The translations under genes were made by a program, and so were the position numbers. Below, one piece after another: positions 1 through 12,338 of a stretch of 64,000 bases of DNA. Each line of letters begins with the position of its first letter. Within the stretch, counting starts at the first letter, position 1. Source of the DNA: Apricaphanius iberus (Eukaryota; Chordata; Actinopteri; Cyprinodontiformes; Aphaniidae). The stretch is taken from positions 1,550,001 through 1,614,000 of the forward strand of contig JAPXFQ010000065.1 in NCBI GenBank assembly GCA_028564705.1. The letters are read 5' to 3'. The notes under the pieces are model-generated. The model had not been told where the DNA came from and searched no databases. It saw only the letters and a list, made by a program, of their open reading frames with translations.

Positions 1-130
1 GCTTGAATTCCTCATAGGTCAGCATTAGTACTTCCAATTCCACTTCTTGAGGTATTCTGGCCTTTTTTTCTCTTCAGTTTCCTTTGTGACTCTTAAATTC
101 TCCGATCCATTCAGAGGGTCTTTATGTTTC

Positions 131-280
131 AGGGTTAACCAGGAGTAGGTTGATTAACCAGATTCTAATCAGGTGTTCTGGAACCGACATATTCAGGCTA
201 ACCAGGTTTTGGGTTGATTAACCAAGACTTCAGGGTTTACCACATGGTAAATTAACCAAGCTTTATGGAACAGGCCCTAG
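131..280. repeat. Repeated gttgattaacca motif, possible Harbinger-like MITE edge
   Basis: The motif gttgattaacca occurs at 149-160 and 213-224, with further ttaacc and attaacc units between. The block closes with ctttatggaacaggccct near 262-279, which resembles the terminal part of fish Harbinger-type MITEs. The opposite end is not in view. Confidence 0.35.
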
Positions 281-819
281 CTTCCTGCTTGCAGATGTTA
301 TGACCAACGACTCTTTTAATTGAGAGCAGAAGCTGGAATTCTCGCTTCTATCACGAAAGCCCCCCATTTGGCAACACGTCAGCTTCCCAGTGTTACAGAA
401 TCACATGCTGTCTTGGTAACTGGTTATCCAAGAGAAACGGTGTGATATGTGGGTTGGTAAAGGAACATTAAAGGTGGCTTGCAGTACCCAAGCCAATAAC
501 GTTAGCTTCAATTAACAATGTTTGGCCATTCATTCTCCCCCTGTTGTATGGTTGTGTTCCATCATATGTGTGGTTGTAAGCTTTTGAAGTTTCTTCTGTG
601 TCAGGGTTTACATTAAAATCAATTGTTTTCAATTTATCTCTATTGATGTATGCACGACAGGTCATCAAAGTCTGCCTGAGGTTGTATTTTCCCACAATAT
701 ACTCCAAAAGCCAAAATAATTAATATAATTTATATACCTTTAAAAAACATCTAGTATATTTCAATAAATAATGCTTAAGGAGGTTCTAACCTTAAACCTG
801 GTTTTTGAATGTTACAACA
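281..819. other. No gene seen
   Basis: AT-rich unique sequence. The one 79-codon minus-strand frame (707-468) is unrecognised. Confidence 0.6.
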
Positions 820-1613
820 CAAAAAACAATTTTGTTTTACTTTGTTCCTATAATGTACCGAAAATGAATTGAACCGTCAAATTTAACCACAGGAGGTACT
901 GAACCAAGACTTTTGGTGTACGGTTACACCCCTACTCTGTCTTTCCATCGAGGTGATTACGCTTTTTAGAAATAATTTCTCCAGCCTCACAGAACACATT
1001 AGATGGATAAAGCTGGAGTCTACAAGAACTAAGACTAAAGACTGCTAGTCTATAGAAATCTTGCTGGAGTCTCAGCGCGCTCCCGTTGTCTTGATCATTA
1101 AATGTAAGGTGATAATCTGCAGTTGGCGATCCAAATTATGCCAGTCTTTCTCTAGTTTTTTGGATCAAACAATGTTTAATATTACTGCAAATCCTAATGT
1201 AGTCGTAGTGATGTAAAACAACCAACAACCAATAAAGCCGTTCTCACACAAACGGAAGCAAGAAGCTACAGAGCCCAGCAGGGGTTAGGTGCAGAAATTA
1301 TTTTTGAGGGGTAAGAATCCGTACCCTCAGTTTATTAAATTGTGGGAGTCATGATCTGTTCTCTCTGTTTACTCAACTGTCTGACCATGTTAGGGGGCCC
1401 TGTCTGCTTGATATTATACACTTGCTTTATGGAAATGTATGTTGCTGCTATGGCACAGTGGTTATTTTCTGCAGGATCAGACGGAGTGTTTGAATCTTGC
1501 TTGTGACATTGTTTTGTACCTTGCCACACATCAGTTTTTTTGTGGGGGGTTCCTGCAGGAAAGTAGGCAATGAACACAGGTGTCATATTTATGAATAACA
1601 GTTTTGTAGCCAC
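820..1613 (-). pseudogene. hAT transposase relic with a hAT-like terminal repeat
   Basis: On the minus strand, 1019-934 reads YPSNVFCEAGEIISKKRNHL, which resembles the conserved C-terminal dimerisation segment of hAT transposases. It is cut off by a stop. Upstream on the same strand (1613-1335) lies a frame with a TDVWQGTKQ segment and GPPNMVRQL near its end, like the N-terminal BED-proximal part of the same family. The middle domain is missing. A terminal-like sequence, tacggttacacccctac, ends near 933, directly after the truncated C-terminus. Its neighbour at about 840-905 has TACCG-rich subterminal motifs. It may be two nested hAT elements. Assignment rests on motif resemblance. Confidence 0.55.
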
Positions 1614-1620
1614 CTATGGA

Positions 1621-2870
1621 GCCTGGCAGGGTCTATACACAACAAATACAATATTCGTGTTGCATGGCTGAAAAATGACCTAAAAATGGGCCATAAATTA
1701 CAAAGTGTATGCCAACCTTGCCCCCTGGATTACAGGCACAAACCAGCAGTATCTGTGCATCTGCATGGAGCAAGTGGTGCAGCATAAACACCTTGCATTA
1801 AAAAGATATTAGTTAACCAGTTACTTGTTGATACATTACCCACTTTGAATGCAAGTCTTTATTGGACGTATCATTCTCAAATGAAACTTTATAAATAAAG
1901 TGCTTTTTAAACCACAGCTTCTGAAAGCACTTTACAGATTAAAATGACCCCATAATTAATTAATAATAGTTAATTCCGGCAAAGAACACTACAACATTCG
2001 CACATAAAGAAACTGTATAATTCTAAGCATAATGGGAGGAATTTGGTGTGAAGCTAAAATAGTCTAGGTGTAGTTTTTTGTAAATAGTGTCCCAACAAGA
2101 TTCAGTGTTTATAAAAATTTCAGTCTGAGACTGAAAAAAAAACCTTAACCCAAGTCTTTAGATGTGAGCTGATAATCTTTAAGAGTCTTTTCTAAATATT
2201 TTCAAAGTCTCTAGGTGTACAGAAAGCATTATGGAACATCAGATGAGTCGGTCAACTCTTTTAATACTTTTATTGCTCATTGTGTTACAGACATCGATTT
2301 TGTCTAGTTATTAGTAGTTTTGGTGCTGAGATCAATCATGTCCATCTAAACTCTTTTTGAAAAGTTTATAGTGTCATATAAAAACACCCTAGAGAAATAA
2401 GACCTGAAATTTGATGAGTTAACAAATGATTAGCAGCATCCGACTGCATTTTCAGCTTGGCTTTGCCACTCCATGTTCATTACCATTTTGACATTTAGAA
2501 TCAAAGATTTTTGTAAGACACAGAGTTGCTCAAATCCATCTTGAAATGCCAGAATATATAAGAACAATTATCATGAATGTCTATGCAGTGATAGAGTAAT
2601 GAGGAGACAAAGAGAGACAGGGCTTTCATTGGCCTCTCCTATTTGCTGACTAATGAGTGAATAATTGAGTGTAGTCGTCCCTGCGTTTCCCTGATTAGAG
2701 ACAGGCTGGGCCTCTAAAAGACAGAAAGACAGGAGTCAGGTCTTTCTTTCTCTTTGTTTTATCTTTCAATCTTATATCCTCTCCACCCTCTACTGGACAG
2801 ATACTTATCACGCCAGATACTAAATTCTACTCATTCACATTATCCCATTCACATACAGTCACACATTGGT
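1621..2870. other. No gene seen
   Basis: AT-rich intergenic sequence, without a repeat family I recognise. Confidence 0.6.
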
Positions 2871-3099
2871 ACTGATTGCTGAAACAATATGTAGCTCTTT
2901 CAGACAATAGTAGCAGCATAATTGGGCCAGAGGACATTGGCAATGACATTAGCACAGGGGAAACAGTAGACAAGACTCCTGATTTGGTTAAGAAAATTAA
3001 AGTGCATCCAAAAACTCAAATCTTGGATTGTCAGCAAAAATCCTCAGATACTGTGATTCTAAAGAGGAACGTCAGAATCCACTACAGCATGCAAACAGT

Positions 3100-3800
3100 G
3101 TTGTGTAAAATTAAAAAGGAGATGTACTGTGGCAACTACAGAGGAATAAAGCTAATGAGTCATACAATGAAGCTGTGGGAAAAAGTGGTATAAGGTAGGC
3201 TTTGGTCAGAAGTGAGCAATTGTGATCAGCAGTATGATTTTATGTTAAGAAACAGTACTACAGATGCAGTTTTTGCTTTAAATATGCCGATGGAGAAGTA
3301 CAGGTCAGAGGGAGTTGCATTGTGTCTGTAGATTTAGAGAAAGCATATGACAGGGTGCAGAGAAAAGCGCTGTGTATTACATGAGTTGATCTGGAGTGGC
3401 AAAAAAGCTTGTTAAAGTTGTGCAGGACCCATATAAGAGCTGTGAGACAGCAGTGAGGTGTGCTGTAGACTCAGGAGTTCAAAGTGGAGGTTGGACTCCA
3501 TCAAGGATCGGCTCTGAGCCCCCTCTTGTTTGTTTTTGGACAGGCTGACAGAAGAAGTTAGACAGCATTGTCCATGGACTATGATGTTTGCAGATGACAT
3601 TGTAATCTGGGTTGAAACCAGGGTCCTGGAAGAGGAAAAGCTAGAGAGGTGGAGGTATGCACTGGAAAATAAAGGAATGGAGATCAGTTGCAGCAAAACA
3701 GAATATGTGTGTGTAAATGAGAGAGACCCAAGTGAATGGTGAAGTTACAGGGAGTGAAAGTAAAGAAGGTAGAAAACTTTAAGTTAGTACTTAGTGCCAG
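3100..3800 (+). pseudogene. Broken non-LTR retrotransposon (LINE) reverse transcriptase
   Basis: This is a decayed reverse-transcriptase domain read across three frames. In order it shows NYRGIKLMSHTMKLWE (about 3131-3178), VDLEKAYDRVQ (3328-3360), a degenerate GLHQGSALSP-like segment near 3490-3530, and the catalytic FADD at 3587-3598 within an MMFADDIVIW context. A following LERWRYALENKGM and SKTEYVCVNERD segment ends near 3730. The order is that of the RT palm in fish and invertebrate LINEs, probably RTE-like, though I am not sure of the clade. A stop after WEKVV at about 3191 and several frame changes make it dead. The region 2876-3100 is open but unrecognised and may be part of the same element. 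Confidence 0.8.
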
Positions 3801-3810
3801 ATTTATCAAA

Positions 3811-4000
3811 CACTGTAAACTCCAATAAGTTCAGTGAACCCATAATTTGAGAAAACTGATTAGATAAAAAAAAAATTGAGATAGCTTACTTATAAAATAT
3901 AAGTTAATCGTGTCTTACAAAATGTGAATTGAATAAAATCAAACGATTTAACTATCTCCAACTCAAAACTTAGTAGTTAACTAACTTATACAGGGTTTTT
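3811..4000. mobile_element. Fragment of the CACTGTAAAC terminal-repeat element
   Basis: The fragment begins cactgtaaactcc right after the LINE relic and shares ttgagatagctta with the larger element at 25916-26546. A clear right end was not found; a candidate tacagggttt lies near 3990. It is probably a truncated or decayed relative. Confidence 0.45.
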
Positions 4001-4085
4001 TCATTAAACTAGGATATTCTGATTTTTATATGTTCTTGGATGGGTTCTACTGTAAACTAAATTGTCCCTCATGGGATCAGTTAAG

Positions 4086-4112
4086 CATTCATTCATTCAT
4101 TCATTCATTCTT
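4086..4112 (+). repeat. (ATTC)n microsatellite
   Basis: About six copies of ATTC follow a tgtccctcatgggatcag string. The same kind of tail ends several fish LINE 3' regions, so this may be a LINE tail. Confidence 0.7.
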
Positions 4113-4461
4113 TAACTCTGTAATAGCCTTAGACTTGACATGTATGTGGGGGTTTTTTCTCTTTTTTTGCATCATCAGGATGCATAATGAATCCACTGTG
4201 TCTATTCCTCCTTGCTCTGCCTCTGGCGCAGTACTTGGCAGACAGACTCACAAATACAACAGAGCATTCAGTCCTCATGTAAAGACGGCTCTTTGCGCCT
4301 GTTATGAATTGCGTACGCAGTCTTAGTAGATCACCCTCAAATGAAGGACCACCCAGTGGCTCAAAATTTTTGCAGGGCACACAATTTTGCACTCTTTATC
4401 TGGAATTTTGGTAAAAACAGGCCCTTAGGATCAATAGTCCACGGTAACAGAAGGTGTGGAA

Positions 4462-4569
4462 CCCATGCGTGCACAGGGAGAACATGCAAAATTCACGCAG
4501 AAAGAGCCCAGACCGAGGCTTGAACCCAGGGCCTTCTTGCTGAAAAGCAACAGTACAACTGTGCAGCCT
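4462..4569. mobile_element. SINE-like dispersed repeat remnant
   Basis: The stretch with gcacagggagaacatgca, a cagaaagagcccag segment and cttgaacccagggccttctt is a diverged copy of a very common fish repeat. In intact copies it reads as a tRNA-like sequence with a ttgaaccc box. No intact ends remain. Confidence 0.55.
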
Positions 4570-4739
4570 GTTTAAACCATTAAAAAACTATTTGTTTTCA
4601 GAAACTTAAAAACAAAACTTTTGACCAAAGTAAAGGAATACATTTTTTGTTTTTGTTTCAAAAATTCATCAAACCATGACTTTAAAGCCCAAAACAAACC
4701 AAATTATACCAATTAATGTGTAGTGTTGCACCCCTAACT

Positions 4740-6615
4740 AATAATAAAGAGTGCCATTTTTAAGATTTTAATTTGAATAAAAATTTTACGTAAAGAGGTG
4801 TTTTTATCTTCATGAGCTTGAACACAATTTCAAACTAAGCCTGTCTCCCTTACAGCAGCTATCACTGTGGCAGAGCATCAAAATTAGTGAACATTTGCTG
4901 AAAGCAATTGCCTTTAAAACTCCAGTAACCTCAATTTTTCTGGAAAAGAGCTTTTGGCAAAGAAAAGGGTAAAAACCTTGTTTGGAGGTAATTTACTCAT
5001 GTGACAGACACACAGGAAAAGAGGAGTAATGTCAGGGAGCCTTTATGAAAAGCTCTGGCCACAATGGTGGCTAGAAAGCCGCTAAACCTTAAAAACCTGG
5101 TGGAGCATGTTTAAAAAGTTTACATCTGCGACCGACTATAGTTGTTCATCAGTGAAAATATGATGCAAAATTACTCTTAACACAATTTATTTTCTCAGTG
5201 CTGTTGCTGACTATTGTAGAATTAAAATTTATCAAAAATAATTCAGTGCATGTTCAAAACAGAGACAAGGAACCAATTTCCAGTTCTTAGTTTTATTTTT
5301 AAACAGATTAACAAATTGCAGCTTACAGAGAAACATCCCCATTTTTCTCTGGGCCAGATAAAGAGATCTGACAAAGAATGGTTTTCGTGTCATAACTTTT
5401 ATAAACGTCCAAAACCTCCCAGGATTAATCTGCTCCAATCAGAACGTTTTTCAAAAGTGTCTTGACAATGATTGGTCCATCCAGAATTATGCAGTCATAA
5501 GAGGGACGTGTCCTCCTTCTTGGTCAAAAGTTCATTCTGAGTTTTATGGTTTTATGGTTCCTCCCAAGCAAAACTCCCAGCTTTATGGCCTCCATCCTTA
5601 TCTATAAACATCCTGGTTTTACAGCCTGCAATAAAACTCTTTGTCTCAGAGGTCCTCAAAGGTCACACATACTCCCACCATTTATCCAAGGCCTCTGCTG
5701 CTCCTCAAAAAGTGTCCAATTAAAATACTGGTAAAAACAGACTTTTACCTCTGACTTCTTACTAAAGATATTAGCCCCAAAAAATAAGATACAACACTAT
5801 ACAGTATGGTGTTGGGAAAGCTACTGTTCAAATTCTTGTCCAACTAAATTCAAAGTACATACTTCAGTCAAGGCTAAAAATGTAATGTTATATTGGGTAT
5901 TTTTCTCAGTATTCAAGTCTAGTTTGACATTTTACCATTGTGACAACCCTCTATGCTCGCATAGAAATACACCTAATAAGTAAAGAATTTTTTTAAATTT
6001 TGAGTAAAACATAATCCTCCTGATCATGACGAACATTAGCTTTTTTTTCTGAAAGACCCATTTGTGCTGTAACTGTACCAAAATTAGTGTTTAAAACGTT
6101 CATGGCCTGCAGCTGAAACAGGTTCCCATAATCAGTTTGATAAAAATTGACATAAAAATTTAAGTTTGTGACAAACTTTTCAGCCCTGCAAGTGTGTTCT
6201 GTGTCTTTGTAAGACTAATAGCATGGGCATGAATAAATTGTACTATGCTGATTATATTCTGATAAACATGGGGCTGGATTACATGTGGCTAGGTGAATAA
6301 TTAATTTTTAATGAAGAAATTCTGTTTGTTTTTGTTAAATAGCTTAATTTATTTCTGCATAATTTCATGAACTCTTGAAGATGTCCATGCATTTATTCTG
6401 TGATAATTCTTAGGAATTCATATGTTGTATCATAAATATTCCTTGTTTTCATCCCGATGCAGGCATGATTTCTGCCCTCAGCTATGCGATGTCAAACACC
6501 TGTGTGTTGGTGTGTATACTGTATGTGTACAGAGGCAAGGCGGAGATAATGTCAAGCCCCACAGCACTTCATTAAAATGCATGTATTTTGGAGTGATTGT
6601 GTGTGTGTGCATGCG

Positions 6616-6650
<35 letters not shown>

Positions 6651-7880
6651 CTGTGTGTCTTCACATAACTGATTAATTGATGAATATGATAATGACACAA
6701 GCTGGCACTGTACTTGTGGGCATTTGTGTGAGTGCACCGTTGTAGATCTGAGTCTGTTTGTATGCACAGGATTTTTAGGTAGCGTGTAAGTCAGATGAAA
6801 CCTCTGTCAAATCATTTGCCCATCATCTTGGCACTGACGGTTTGACCACTAATGGCACTTTGTTCAGCTAGCTGAAAGACAGGCAGACAGACGTACAGAC
6901 AGGCATGCAGGTAGACAGGCATGTTGACAGCATATGGTGCAAGACAGGAGACCTGCGGACCCATGTGGTAGCTAGAAAAAAGTCCTACTCCCCTCACCCC
7001 CTTGGCATAAGCTGTGCGTGGTTGGCTGTGCGCCACATGCCAAGCTGATGCCCTCGGCGCGGCTGGGGCTCCGTGCCACCTGTGCCACTCTCACCGCCGC
7101 CCCCAGCTCCCTATACACACCCCCAAACACTAGCTCTCTGTTTGCACCTGTGTCTGCTGTGGGAAAGAGCCCTGGAAAAGGCAAACAGAGGCATTGTGTT
7201 GTCCTCTTTATCAGTTCAGTGGCCTAGCTTAAAAGATAGCAAATTAGATATTTAGTGCTTTATGTATTATGTGTGAATTGGTTTAAAGTGTTGATTTAAG
7301 GCACATTTTAGAAGTGTGATTTATTTATTTTACTCTAATAGGTTTAATGCTAAAGTTATTTTTTACATGTTTTTTAAATAATTTGAAAGATAAAGCAGTT
7401 TGATAATGATGCCACCTAAGAAATGACTATAGAATGAACATTATCAATTCTTTTAAATGTTATTTTAAAAAGTTTATTATAGTATTATTATTATGCAATA
7501 CTTAACAGAGCGGATAAAAATAACTAACCTGCTGACACGTTAGTGTTTGGGGGTTTTTTTTATTCAGCAGAACATTTTAAAGTGGATTAAACTGACCTGT
7601 TTCCTGGTCTTTTCAGCTTTACTTCCTGATAAGATGCAACATCAGCTTTTCCTTTTCCTTATCCAATTCTTTAAAGTGCATCTAACCCCCAATTTTTTTC
7701 CTGATAAACTGTATACAATAGTGTCTATAGTGCTTTCTACATGTCTGGTTATTATTTTTGGTATTTTAGTACATTTTAGTAAAAATACAAATTTTCCGAC
7801 CAAAATCATCAATTACGTCACTTTGAATTGAGCATTGCTACAATAACATATACACCTATATGACAACATGCATAAATTAA
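4740..7880. other. No gene seen
   Basis: Mostly AT-rich. It holds the TG array at 6597 and a short CpG-containing stretch at 7000-7140. Open frames on both strands at 5232-5465 overlap one another and show no domain, so they are taken as chance. Confidence 0.55.
6597..6658 (+). repeat. (TG)n microsatellite
   Basis: An imperfect TG array broken by gcatgc, ttg and ctg interruptions. Confidence 0.9.
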
Positions 7881-7899
7881 CTGCCTACATTAATTCATT

Positions 7900-8740
7900 G
7901 TTAACATACCTTCTGACTGGGACTCCCCCTGATGTCTCTTCGGGCTGTCCCTGGTCCTCGGGGAGGATGTTCTCCACGGTCTGCACCATGTTGCTGCTGG
8001 TCTAGTGCGGGGTGAGGAAGGGGTCCAGAAACCCCAGACCCGCGGAAAACTTCCATTTCCTCGCCGAACCTGCTGCTGAACCACTCCTCTTCTCCTTTTC
8101 CATCCTCTTCTCCTTGGAGTATGTGTCCCTGAGGCTCTTTCTCCTGCAGATCTACTCTGAACAAAAACATTATCTTGTTAGTGGAAAAGTATTTGTACAT
8201 CAGTGGGAAAATAATGGGACAGAAGGTGGGCTTGCTAGCTTATGCGCGGCTTCCCCGGGTCAGTCAAAAATTTCAAAAGAGAAATGAATGAACTTAACAG
8301 GTTGCCCGATCTCTTCCTCTGTGCTAGCTTCTTCCTGTCTCGGTAGAGAAATCAGCTGGTGTCATACATCTCCGGGTGGTTGGCTACATGGTTGATGAGA
8401 ATAGATGGCTTTGGTTAGACCTGCCCCAGTGACCTAGGTCAGAGCATCACGTCACCAGGCTCCTGATTGGTAGTCGCGGCGCGACTTGAAGCTGGAGTTC
8501 AGATTTTTCCAACCTGAGCGGTAGATGCGATAAATGCGAATGCACAAAATGCAGCACATAATATACAGCGCAAATTTTCGATTGCATCTGTCGCGCACTT
8601 TTCGCGACGCAAATCTGCTTCTGAAGTGTCGCGGGACCCCCAGTCGCACTTTATCACACTCCTCCATTGACTTTACATGTATACCTGAAGGTCTGGTCGC
8701 TTCTATCACGTTCGGTGTGTACGTACCGTTATTGTAAATG
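7900..8740 (-). mobile_element. Decayed DNA transposon, Harbinger-like
   Basis: The block is much GC-richer and more CpG-rich than its surroundings. The right part (8460-8735) has tcgcggcgcgac, tcgcgcacttttcgcgacgc and an end near ggtcgcttctatcacgttcg, a subterminal pattern I associate with fish PIF/Harbinger elements. The left part has a minus-strand frame (8200-7901) with an acidic EEDGKGEEEW stretch, possibly the end of the accessory DNA-binding protein. No transposase catalytic motif is visible. Confidence 0.45.
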
Positions 8741-9048
8741 TCAGACTTTACTGCTGATGCAGCTTTGGAGTATAAAACAAGCTCAGGTTTGGCCACACCT
8801 CCGCAGCAAGTTGGAATAGCAAGAAGTGGACCAGCCCTCCCACTCTGAGGCATTGACTGGTCCCCCAGTCAAAATATGTAGCTGTCATATGATTTTTGAA
8901 GGGGGTAAATTGCTCTTTAGCATTAACTTTGGTATACATAAAAAAATTTAATTCTTCCATTTTTTTGAATGTGTGAAGCAAAGATACTCTGATTTAATGT
9001 GAAGACCAGACTGAAAAGTTTCTTATCTATGCAGCTATGTATTGTAAT

Positions 9049-9320
9049 TTATCCAGTCCAGAGGAACCTAAAGCACATCACGCTACATTCAGTCATTCCT
9101 CCATTCACACACTGGTGATGGCAAATTACATTGTAGCCACAGCTGCCCTGGGGCACACTCACAGAGGCGAGGCAGCCGTACACTGGCACAATCGGGCCCT
9201 CTGACCACCACCAGTAGACAAGGTTGATGAAGTGCCCAAGGACACAACAACTGAAACAGACAGAGAAGGGGCTTGAACCACCAACCATCCGGTTACAAGA
9301 CGAGCTCCAACGCGCTCTGG
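9049..9320. mobile_element. Teleost SINE-like dispersed repeat
   Basis: It contains cacactggtgatggcaaa, tagccacagctgccctgggg, gcgaggcagccgtacactgg, cctctgaccaccaccagtag and tgcccaaggacacaac in order. That series is characteristic of a very abundant fish repeat. It is full-length in the middle and diverged at both ends. The overlapping short open frames are not genes. Confidence 0.7.
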
Positions 9321-12299
9321 GATTCTCCACTATATTGCGAACAATGAGAGTGGCAGCTACCGTGCAACAACTGCAAGAAGCTATCAACAGGAAGTCAAGT
9401 TGTGTTTAGTTCTGGATTAGAGTAAAGAAGACTGGATCTAATGATCTGCCGGACCTGTCTGAGTCACCACCTTTCAAGAAAAAAGTAACCAGTCCACCCA
9501 GTTGTGTGGGTTCTTGTCTCTTCTGAATAAAATTAAAGCAAAGCTCAAACAAAACCAACACAATTATAATTGAAAATAAGATTTCCATAGCATCAGACAC
9601 AGGCCTTTCTGCTGTGTCTGGGCTCGGTGTGCCAGTCCAGATGTGCTACTAAACATCACAGCGAGACAGAAATCGGATTATGAGGGATTTAGTGAGCACA
9701 CGTCTCAACAGCTCTGAACAAGGGTGCATAAATATTGACAGACTGGCAAATGCACACATTGTGCTGAGCTAAATTATGACGTTAACTCTCAACAAGCCTA
9801 GATATGACATACATGATGTGGAGTTTTGCTGAAAATGTTGTGTTCATAATGCAAGTCCTGTTTTTTTGTTTTTTTAGAAAAGAACCCCGGTTTTTGAAAG
9901 TGTAGTTTGCTTTTGGATCAAGTTCAGCATAAAAGAGATAGAAAGAGATTTTAGTGTTCACGTGTATTCGAAGGGAAAAAAATTAAGGGGAGAGAAGATA
10001 AAGCCACAAGGCTGCAGGTTGCGTGCAAACTGGGCCGGTAAACAGAAAGAGGAACAAAAAGACTCTTAACTACGGGCGCTACAAAGAGTTTCTGCAGGCT
10101 ACCCTTTTGTTCAGGTACAGAGTGGTTGAACAAACTCTGCATTATGCAGGAGTATTGTGGTCGATCTTCAGTGGAAACATGATTCATCTGCTGTGCCCCG
10201 AGCATCCATAACGAGAGAAAGAGAAAAAAAAAGAGCTATGATTAATAATGTCAATCTCATCTTTATTGTGATAAACCCTCAGCAGCCATTTCTTCATAAT
10301 TTCTAACTGCCCAGAGAAAAGCCGTGAATGTCCCAACTAAATCCAAGATAATCCCCAAATCCTCTGGTCCTTTACCGCAACTGACCCACGCACAGACACA
10401 CCCACTCACACACACATTCCCAGACAAATTAGCTGGCTAGGCAGGACACAGCACACCTGACCCCACTCTGATGTTTCCCAGACTATGCAATGCCAAAAGG
10501 AAAGGTTACCTCATTTTATGAGCTTGACCCCACACTCACACGCACACAGACACACACATTTCTGTTTTCAGTCTGAAAGTAAATGCCCAGTTTAAAATTA
10601 GGCAGACATAAGCACACCTGACACACTCAGGTGTGCGTGCCTCAGTCACAGTTGGCCAGAGAATTCACTGGAGAGATTGTTGGATCAGCTGTTAGGGGAG
10701 AAGACTAAATGTAAGATGGAGACAGATCAGAGTGAATGAAAGTCAAGAGATAAAAATGTTAATAAGTGACAGATAAGATTTAAAATTACCATCATTTATT
10801 CCAGTCTTAACACTCAAAAACCAGGTTGAAAAATATTTGCAATTTTTATCATTTCAATTTGCAGGAAATAGTTGCATACTTAGTGTGAAAAATGCATTTT
10901 GTCAAATTATAAATTGAGTTTTTTGATACTTAACAGCTGTATGCTGATCATTGTCATAGAATTAAAAAGAATATTTAAGTCTATACATGGACTACAAATA
11001 TTTTCTATTTTCTCAAAGCTTTTGTTAAAAACATATTTGCTCTTCTTTAAGTAATGTTACTAGAGGGGATTATAGTAGCAATAAACTTTACCCATGTAAG
11101 AGAATAGATACATTATAATAATATTAATATTAATCAAGTAGAACTTAAAAGAAAGATGCAGTAAAACTACTCTTAGAAGTATTTTCTTTTCAAAAGTTAC
11201 ACAAGGAAATGTGTCTGAGAAAAGTTATTACTCATCTCTACCACTGGTTATAGTGGAGCTCACACCTCTTCTCACTTCATATCTATTCTAAGTTTAGAAA
11301 TGTAACAGCAGTGGATCGGCCTCTTCCTCCTCTCCTGCAGAGAGGAATATTCGGCCTTTTGTTTCTCTCTGCACTAATCCAGCAATCTTGAGAACAAAAA
11401 GGCCAGGTCCCAAGATGGAGGCAAGACAACAAAGTTTCCAAAAATCATTATAGTGATTAGTTGTTGCATTATTTCTATGTTCAAGCAGAGTCTGTCAAGA
11501 AAGCCGACTATTTGCTTCTGTTTCCCTGGGTGAAAAAAAGCACAAATGCTGAAAAACCAGAGTGAAATCAACACGATAATCTAAACTCAGATTTTCATCT
11601 ATGAAACACCTTTAAAACTATTCTGAAAAGTGTTGTTTATAGAAGCATGTCTTATATTCAGATTATAAGTGCCTGACTGCACCTCGGTGGCTTAAAAAGA
11701 TGTAACTAAATGTTTTTGATGCTACAACAAAAAAGCAGAAGATGTCTCCTTTTTTAAAGGCTTTATTTACTAAGTCCTATATGTACTACAGTTGAGTCCC
11801 CCCTGTATAGATGAAAAGACTGCATACACACGACTTACTATACACTCTCAAGCCCCTCAGCTGCTGAGGCTGATGTTTGTTCAGGTGGAGTGCAGCATGG
11901 GAGGGGAAAGGCATTTCAGTAGGAGAAAAAAAGGAGGAAAAAAAACTTAACAGAGAAGGAAAGTGTTGGAGAAGAGTGTCTTTGGGATATGACAGAAAAG
12001 TGTAACAAGACTCCAGAATAAATCACCAACTCTTTAAACTCAGATACAGCTCCATCTTGTCAAAATGCTGAGATCAGGTTCAGCTGTCTATCTTCTGCTT
12101 ATTTCCATGGACGCGAACAAAACTCAGGTATGTGCTTAGAATGAGAATGGACACGTATACCTGAGCTCAGTTTCTCACTTTCACGTCTTCCTTCAGTGCT
12201 CCTCAGCTGTTTTGATTATGTTCAACAGGAAGACAGTATTTTTGGACTGTTATTTGTCTTAAAGATTCTGAGATACAAGTTTATGATTCTGATTTACCT

Positions 12300-12338
12300 A
12301 TCCATCCATCCATCCATCTATCCATCAATCCATCCATT
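12300..12338 (+). repeat. (ATCC)n microsatellite
   Basis: Imperfect CATC/ATCC units with interrupted copies. Confidence 0.8.

Noticed and set aside
5232..5465. Overlapping 70-codon frames on both strands
   Set aside because: They lie on the same bases in opposite directions, show no domain and no splice partners.
8452..8853. A 133-codon minus-strand frame
   Set aside because: It runs through the CpG-rich terminal part of the Harbinger-like repeat and shows no domain.
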